This document shows, one piece after another, positions 22,716-22,718 of a DNA stretch of 22,718 nt. A model generated the notes under the pieces. That model was given only the letters and a program-made list of their open reading frames with translations, was not told where the DNA came from and ran no database searches. The position numbers were made by a program, and so were the translations under genes. Numbering within the stretch: the first letter of the stretch is position 1; every line of letters begins with the position of its first letter. The stretch is taken from the NCBI GenBank assembly GCA_031398695.1, contig JANNNU010000093.1, forward strand, positions 1-22,718. Reading direction: 5' to 3'. This DNA comes from JAIYDJ01 sp031398695. Lineage in GTDB: Bacteria > Pseudomonadota > Alphaproteobacteria > Rhodobacterales > Rhodobacteraceae.

Positions 22716-22718
22716 GGA

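Noticed and set aside
1..22718. CRISPR arrays, tRNA or rRNA genes, insertion sequences, phage genes
   Set aside because: No regularly spaced repeats, cloverleaf-like segments, transposase or integrase motifs were found on either strand.

Overview
The window is high-GC DNA (about two thirds G+C by eye) with dense, overlapping genes. The gene content (heterotetrameric sarcosine oxidase, CcmI, RuvX with a DUF1289 protein, DusA, a DUF6635-type membrane protein) points to an alphaproteobacterium, most likely Rhodobacterales/Rhodobacteraceae. This placement is inferred from the genes, not from a marker sequence.

Layout: (1) 2-274 is the 3' end of a LOG-family nucleotide phosphoribohydrolase, facing an iron-type superoxide dismutase (sodB, minus) with its own terminator and promoter. 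(2) 1057-8144, all minus, is a sarcosine oxidase locus transcribed right to left: soxB, two small Ala/Pro-rich single-span membrane protein genes, then soxD-soxA-soxG with 4-8 base overlaps and a glycosyltransferase 10 bases behind soxG. (3) 8340-10278, plus, is a translationally coupled ccmI-ruvX-DUF1289 set. (4) 10275-11821, minus, holds a TauE/SafE-type permease and a putative 2-oxoglutarate/Fe(II) oxygenase. (5) 11941-13131, plus, is a Bcr/CflA-type drug exporter, convergent with dusA (minus). (6) 14419-15363, plus, is a DUF6635-like membrane protein. (7) 15606-17225 is a tandem pair of CNNM/CBS (hemolysin/CorC-like) genes, both damaged: the first by an in-frame amber codon, the second by an internal deletion. 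(8) 17397-18383, plus, is a Tat-signal serine hydrolase of the beta-lactamase/NylB fold. (9) 18529 to the right edge, minus, is part of a type II secretion operon, read as (gspF)-gspG-gspH-gspI-gspC-gspD.

The sox genes oxidise sarcosine to glycine, passing the methyl carbon to tetrahydrofolate and producing H2O2. The gsp genes build the pseudopilus, the inner-membrane/outer-membrane connector and the secretin of a secretion machine.

The least ordinary feature is the insert between soxB and soxD. Two paralogous Ala/Pro-rich membrane proteins each have their own hairpin terminator. Each also has an upstream GGAAC-N17-(C/G)GTT element whose GGAAC box lies at exactly the same distance from the start codon. 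This looks like a duplicated promoter-gene-terminator cassette under an ECF-type (possibly general-stress) sigma factor, set inside a metabolic operon. No tRNA, rRNA, CRISPR array, insertion sequence or phage gene was recognised. No gene-free stretch exceeds 300 bases.
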